Of a DNA stretch of 64,000 nucleotides, positions 61,020-64,000 are shown in pieces. Where the stretch lies: the NCBI RefSeq assembly GCF_051014445.1, contig NC_135141.1, forward strand, positions 28,605,422 through 28,669,421. Reading direction: 5' to 3'. The translations under genes and the position numbers were made by a program. The DNA comes from Colletes latitarsis. Taxonomy: Eukaryota > Arthropoda > Insecta > Hymenoptera > Colletidae. The first letter of the stretch is position 1. Every line of letters begins with the position of its first letter. The notes beneath the pieces are model-generated. The model was not told the origin of the DNA. It was given only the letters and a program-made list of their open reading frames with translations, and ran no database searches.

Positions 61020-61407
61020 CTGCAAGAATAGGACAGAGGTCCTAGATCACTTCTGGTACACGGTACCCGTGGAAGAAGCCATCCGTTAAAGTTTATATTC
61101 CACACTCGACGCTTCCTACGCCACCGGAACTGCAGTGTTCTTGACGATATACGTACGGCTGCCATAAGTCACGTGCCGCGCGACTGCTATTTTCTGCCTG
61201 CCTTTCCGCGTATTTCAACGGCGGCCGCCTTTTTCATAAAAGAAAACTGGCAGTTAGCAAACGTTAAATCGTCGCGTTTTCGGACGATTCGTATCAATTC
61301 GAATTGTCTGAAAAACATGACAAGCTTGTCCCAATCAACGACAGTCGACGCTTCGAGCGACAAACGGACGGCACGCGACCACGGTCGAGATTTCATTAAA
61401 ATTTCAC

Positions 61408-61638
61408 CATTAACGGATGAGAAATCTCGTTCGTATTCTTCCCAACCACACGGAGAAGAAACACAAAACTTGGCAAGGTTCATAGAGGGAAAGCAATTAG
61501 CGTTTGCCTGATCTTTCTTTGTGCATCCGACAACCGCTGTTCCGAGCACGCCCGCTCCCAGATTATACAGATAAATTGCAATCGATACGAAGTTGTTGGT
61601 CGACAAGTACACCATAAAAGTGCAGGCTGAGCCGTGCC
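61408..61638 (-). other. Candidate internal exon 1 (weak), one hydrophobic segment
   Basis: Minus strand: a strong acceptor (TTTCCTCTCAG, ending 61639) opens a frame that contains a 22-residue hydrophobic run (FVSIAIYLYNLGAGVLGTAV...) like a membrane helix or signal anchor, followed by a cysteine-bearing segment (CFPSMNLAKFC). A donor-like AATG|GTGAAA would end it at 61408. Exon length is 231 nt and the phase (1-1) matches the next candidate. The unspliced frame runs 182 codons (61187-61735). I do not recognise the family, and the opposite strand has a 112-codon frame. Confidence 0.2.
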
Positions 61639-61934
61639 CTGAGAGGAAATCGAGAATCAAGATCTCCAACTTTTTTCCCCTCGAACCAGTCGACCGAAAC
61701 ACTCGAGTAATTAATACAACGTACCCTTTGTACACGACTGCTCCTTCTCAGCGAAACATCCTTTATAATCGTTTCCCGCTTCCTCCAGCGATCTCCATAA
61801 ACCACGAACAATACGAAAATTACTTGCAACTTTTATTTTCAGCTACCGCGGTCACGACTGTATAAATATTTGACTCGAGATACATTTTATACGTTATTAA
61901 GGATTTTTATTATTGGCTATAGCACAATCTTTTT

Positions 61935-63045
61935 TTAACACTAAACATTCCTACCATGACCGGTCAAATGACCTTTGTTTTTCTTTTTTAGCGAGGTAGC
62001 ATACTTTTAATTTTTGCATTATATCCATAGAAAGTTGTGTTTTAATATTTATTCGTAAGATATTGCCCTTGAAAACAATTATTTAAGAAAAAATACTGAC
62101 TAGTGATGACTCAAACATCCTGTATTTAAATTTACACTAGTCGTACGATCAGTAAGGATTGCTCAAACTTCTTTGGGTATGTAGCGTCAAAGTAAATTTC
62201 AAAATAAACGTGGAAGATAGCAAAAATTATAGTAGCTGGTATAGTCATTGGACAGAGGATGAAATACCCTTTAAAATGAGCGTTCGTACGAGTCGATAGC
62301 TTTATTAGTTCCGGAGATATAGCGATTTTAATTTCAAGTCGATCGCGTGAGTCCGAAGGGTCTGTTTACGTTTGTTTACGTCACGAGATCAATGAACTCA
62401 CGTGACCGTAGTAAGTAGTAAACGTGACGTCACTCGGTCACTCGGTTACTGGGTCAACGTGCGACAAGGAGGTCCGACGCGTCAGACGGAGACAGAGATA
62501 GTCAAATTAAGAAAAATACACTTTTACATAAATTGCGATATCTCCGAAACGGAAAGTCCGTTCGACAAAAACCAAAAACCAGTTTAAAGGGGAAGGTTTA
62601 CCACTTCCAACAGTAGCACAGTTATGGAGAAAACACTAGTAGTTTCGGAACTGCACGCGTCTAAAGTTTTAGTATTTTTTAATACGCGTTGTAAGACTGT
62701 TCTAAGGCACTGGAAACTGAAGATTCTCTCTTTTCGTCTTTGCTATACATATGTTTCCTATTTACATCGGAAGCTAACCAGAATTTTATACCAAATTTTG
62801 TCCAGTTGTCAAATGACCGGTAGGCAAGACGGACAACATATTTTTATGAGAAAACAAACAATAAGAATAGAAGTGAATATTGTAAAATTCATTGTACGCA
62901 CACTACAAGAAAACTCGTAACTCGTTGAATATGCTATCGAATAAATGTCGAATAACAAATATGGCGGCCATGATAATCGTAAGTTCTGTTGGTTTTATTG
63001 GGAAAAAGTTTCAAAGACGTCCACTACTGGCGGTTCTAACGTTAA
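61935..63045. mobile_element. Possible 1.1-kb TTAA-flanked non-autonomous element with a nested foldback
   Basis: The left end TTAACACTAAACATTCCTAC and the right end (complement TTAACGTTAGAACCGCC) are both bordered by TTAA and loosely alike. The right end continues into GAAAAAGTTTCAAAG and TATGGCGGCCATG, the inverted counterpart of the 51.5-52.2-kb family. ACCGGTCA/TGACCGGT-type motifs occur at 61960 and inverted at 62808. No transposase frame. The pairing of these two ends as one element is inference. Confidence 0.4.
62267..62592. mobile_element. Foldback element, ends CCCTTTAAA...TTTAAAGGGG, with CRE-like sites inside
   Basis: The left arm (CCCTTTAAAATGAGCG, TTCCGGAGATATAGCGATTT) is the imperfect complement of the right arm (AAATTGCGATATCTCCGAA, AGTTTAAAGGGG). 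The loop holds TTACGTCA (62369), CACGTGACC (62399) and the palindrome GTGACGTCAC (62424-62433). It is nested in the larger TTAA-bounded segment. Confidence 0.65.
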
Positions 63046-64000
63046 CAATTTATATTTGATGGTAAAATAGGCTATCGGGAAGATTTGAGCTCCTCGATAA
63101 TCCGAACAGGAGAAGGTACATGCACGAAATAGCTGGTCTCGTGGACGTAGGGCAAGGAAATTCCCACAGCAGTTCGTGTGTGGTGTCTCGGTGGATAATT
63201 AGGTATCGATTTCCGCGTGCCTCCGAGAATGCCTGCAATAATCGACTTCGCGCGTTCCACTATCTCTGCTGTTGACCCTGCCACTCGGAATGGGACTATT
63301 TGCTGCATTTTTCGAAGCACCCAGACCCGTCGTTCGCCTGAATCTCCTATCCTACATCCATTAATCATGAAACACGAACACGGGGATCGCGAGCGTCACG
63401 GAAACGAGGCAAAAATACCGTGAAAAAGCCGGCGCATAATTCACTCACGAATTCCCTATCCCGGAAAATATCTACGAAGGAAACGGCTCCGTAGCTCGAT
63501 CGCGGATTAACGGCTAATTAACGTCGATTACCCGTGATTATCTTTGATAACTGACGGATTCTCAGCGCCATGGCGTTCGAACGATTTTCTCGTAGATTTG
63601 TTAACTATGAAACAGTAAACATTGTTGCAGTTTTTTTAACGAGGCTACGATAATTGAGAAATAATGAACTAACACAGATTACAGGTCGGTTTCCTATGCT
63701 TCAACTGTTATGATTTATTTTGCATAAAACGTTACGTTGATCTTTGGATCACTCGTAACAACTTCAGAACTAACTTCGCTTCATAAACCGAATTACTATT
63801 GCGCTTAACTTTCGACTTGTTAAAATCGCGAGCTGTATCTTCGAGTGGAAATAGTTACTAAGAGAACTCGTATTTGTCTTTTGTATAAAGTGGAAAACCT
63901 CTTTTCCGCGGATCAGCATCTGTTCAAAGGTCTGGGCAACTTTTTTTAAAGGAAAAGCGAATGGATGATCGCGACGAAAACACAGAGACGAGTAATAGAA
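63046..64000. other. Unique stretch, no gene supported
   Basis: A 98-codon minus frame (63072-63368) has a protein-like composition and starts with ATG, but the plus strand is open over the same DNA and I recognise no domain. AT-rich from 63600 to the end. Confidence 0.45.

Noticed and set aside
63072..63368. 98-codon minus-strand frame
   Set aside because: The plus strand is also open here, and no domain or splice evidence was found.
1..64000. tRNA, rRNA or snRNA genes
   Set aside because: I saw no GGTTCGANNCC box with a cloverleaf, no U1/U6-like sequence and no rRNA segment; a tRNAscan/Infernal run would be decisive.

Overview
This 64 kb window looks like non-coding nuclear DNA from an insect, most likely an aculeate hymenopteran such as a bee. 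It is AT-rich yet full of CpG. It carries a nuclear copy of mitochondrial cox1 that only reads correctly with TGA as tryptophan, and its repeats are short TTAA-flanked inverted-repeat elements and foldback elements. The order-level assignment is inference from composition and repeat style; no diagnostic host gene is present.
No protein-coding gene can be called with confidence. The longest ATG-started open frame (212 codons) lies in a tandem repeat, and the other long frames are in GC-richer stretches where several frames are open at once. One weak two-exon model on the minus strand (60.9-61.6 kb) has compatible splice phases and is the only non-repeat candidate offered. The window is probably a long intron or an intergenic region.
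Layout: a 184/161-bp two-variant satellite enters from the left edge (1-980). A foldback element (3.26-3.54 kb) and a 180-bp tandem array (4.43-5.2 kb) follow. A composite repeat of two modules (called X, about 140 bp, and Y, about 390 bp) lies at 8.7-10.3, 15.1-16.05, 23.9-24.4 and 43.06-44.28 kb. At 14.99-16.17 kb this composite sits between 120-bp terminal inverted repeats and has inserted into an older tandem repeat. The cox1 NUMT is at 19.6-19.77 kb. A seven-copy 154-bp satellite, each copy with the palindrome GGTCACCGGTGACC, is at 20.66-21.72 kb. TTAA-flanked MITEs are at 25.31-25.54 and 46.67-46.88 kb, with damaged relatives at 25.9, 31.4 and 41.7 kb. A three-copy tandem repeat lies at 30.0-30.5 kb and a foldback relative of the 180-bp array at 33.7-34.3 kb.
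The most unusual locus is 38.77-39.95 kb. It is three exact-length 391-bp tandem copies, each with an intron-like 81-bp segment and a 21-bp minisatellite that translates as heptad repeats in two frames; a promoter-like stretch lies just upstream and an inverted stray piece lies at 41.6 kb. The right end (51.5-52.2 and 61.9-63.05 kb) holds further TTAA-family and foldback sequence. Everything else is unique DNA in which I see no gene.
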